Shown here in pieces: positions 63,260 through 64,000 of a DNA stretch of 64,000 nucleotides (positions within the stretch are counted from its first letter, which is position 1; each line of letters begins with the position of its first letter). Source of the DNA: Selaginella tamariscina (Eukaryota > Streptophyta > Lycopodiopsida > Selaginellales > Selaginellaceae); assembly GCA_003024785.1 (NCBI GenBank), contig PUQB01000148.1:124001-188000 (forward strand). Reading direction: 5' to 3'. Below the pieces are notes generated by a model. That model did not search any database. It was given only the letters and a program-made list of their open reading frames with translations, and was not told where the DNA came from. A program made the position numbers and the translations under genes.

Positions 63260-64000
63260 GCCAATACCTGATTTAGGGCTTTTTCTGTTTATATATACTC
63301 CTTATTAACAAAAAATTAAAAATTTATACATTGTTATAGTAAGATTTTGCTTGTATATTACACATGTAGACACACACACATATACGTGCTTGTGCCTACA
63401 CGAATATGGTGAATTATTAGGGAAAATTCTCCAAATAACTTTTAAACTTTACATATTTCCACATTCGACTTTCTTTTTAAAATATCCATAGAAATGCTTA
63501 ATCAAGTGAATTTAATAAGCACCTCATGAATTAAATAAATTTAAATAGCTGCTTAATTTATTTTTAAAACATTTTTTAATTATAAATGGAAATTATTCAG
63601 ATGCATACCCCAAACAAGTAAAAATTAAAAAGTTATTTAGGGAATTTTCCCTTGTGTCATAATTAAAAAATTTACATTGTAATATATATCTTCAATCAAT
63701 TATAAGATTATTATGTGACTGCGAGTGAGATTATCAATGATTATAAAAAGTTTGAAATTTAAGGTTTTAGAGTCTGGTGTCTCCAGTAATAAATTTAAAC
63801 TTATATATCCATCTTTAAATCTATAACGATAGATCTAAACTTATAACTTATATATACATGAATTTAAATACACCCACACAATAAAATGTAAAAACAATTA
63901 TAATTAGTGTATAATGATGTATAATTATAAATTATTAATTAAAATTTAGGATGACATTGATTAAGTATATACATATACATTACATATATTGAATAAACTT
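63260..64000. other. AT-rich upstream region, end of window
   Basis: Promoter side of the unknown small gene. AT-rich with no other gene seen. The gene's upstream element content cannot be judged. Confidence 0.45.

Noticed and set aside
1-64000. CRISPR array, operons or bacterial-type genes
   Set aside because: The palindromes at 36 kb have irregular, non-unique-length spacers and lie in plant DNA with introns; nothing else is prokaryotic in style.

Overview
The window is nuclear DNA of a land plant. It is AT-rich and split-gene, with GT-AG introns (plus two likely GC-AG introns), AAACCCT-type telo-boxes, dinucleotide microsatellites and plant-only families: GH17/X8 beta-glucanase, plant-type PLC-X protein, PLS-type PPR protein, LRR-XI receptor kinase, sucrose transporters and a DUF641/GIL1-like protein. 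The wording of the PPR and LRR proteins suggests a seedless vascular plant (lycophyte or fern). That is an inference and species cannot be named.

Layout. 1.0-7.4 kb: a GPI-anchored endo-1,3-beta-glucanase (+), a PI-PLC X-domain protein (+) and a PPR gene (-). 7.4-9.7 kb: AT-rich spacer. 9.7-16.1 kb: a calcineurin-type metallophosphoesterase (-) and a large LRR receptor kinase (+), diverging. 16-22.6 kb: spacer with a Tourist-like MITE and a worn Ty3/gypsy integrase fossil. 22.7-27.6 kb: a young Ty3/gypsy element with short LTRs. 27.7-31.1 kb: a truncated duplicate of the receptor kinase followed by a truncated duplicate of the phosphoesterase. 31.1-40.8 kb: gene-poor, with a second MITE and an odd array of 20-bp palindromes. 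40.9-41.9 kb: a third, decayed phosphoesterase copy. 42.2-58.9 kb: gene-dense block of sucrose transporter A (-), COQ2-like prenyltransferase (-), DUF641 protein (+), a GIY-YIG-like protein (-) and sucrose transporter B (+). 58.9-62.6 kb: very AT-rich spacer. 62.6-63.3 kb: a small four-exon gene of unknown function (-).

Most of the long host genes read well across their introns but carry single-base frame shifts, often where a short G, C, A or T run is one base shorter than the codons or a paralogous copy in this window require. That looks like residual sequencing error as much as pseudogene decay, so I describe these genes as whole loci with exon positions rather than as separate open frames.

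The genes are a normal euchromatic assortment and not an operon: cell wall (GH17), lipid/phosphate (PLC-X, phosphoesterase), signalling (LRR-RK), organelle RNA (PPR), carbon transport (two SUTs), ubiquinone synthesis (COQ2) and light/gravity-response family (DUF641). The most unusual structures are the array of near-perfect 20-bp palindromes (31.9-37.2 kb), introns made almost wholly of compound microsatellite, and a three-copy dispersed segment.
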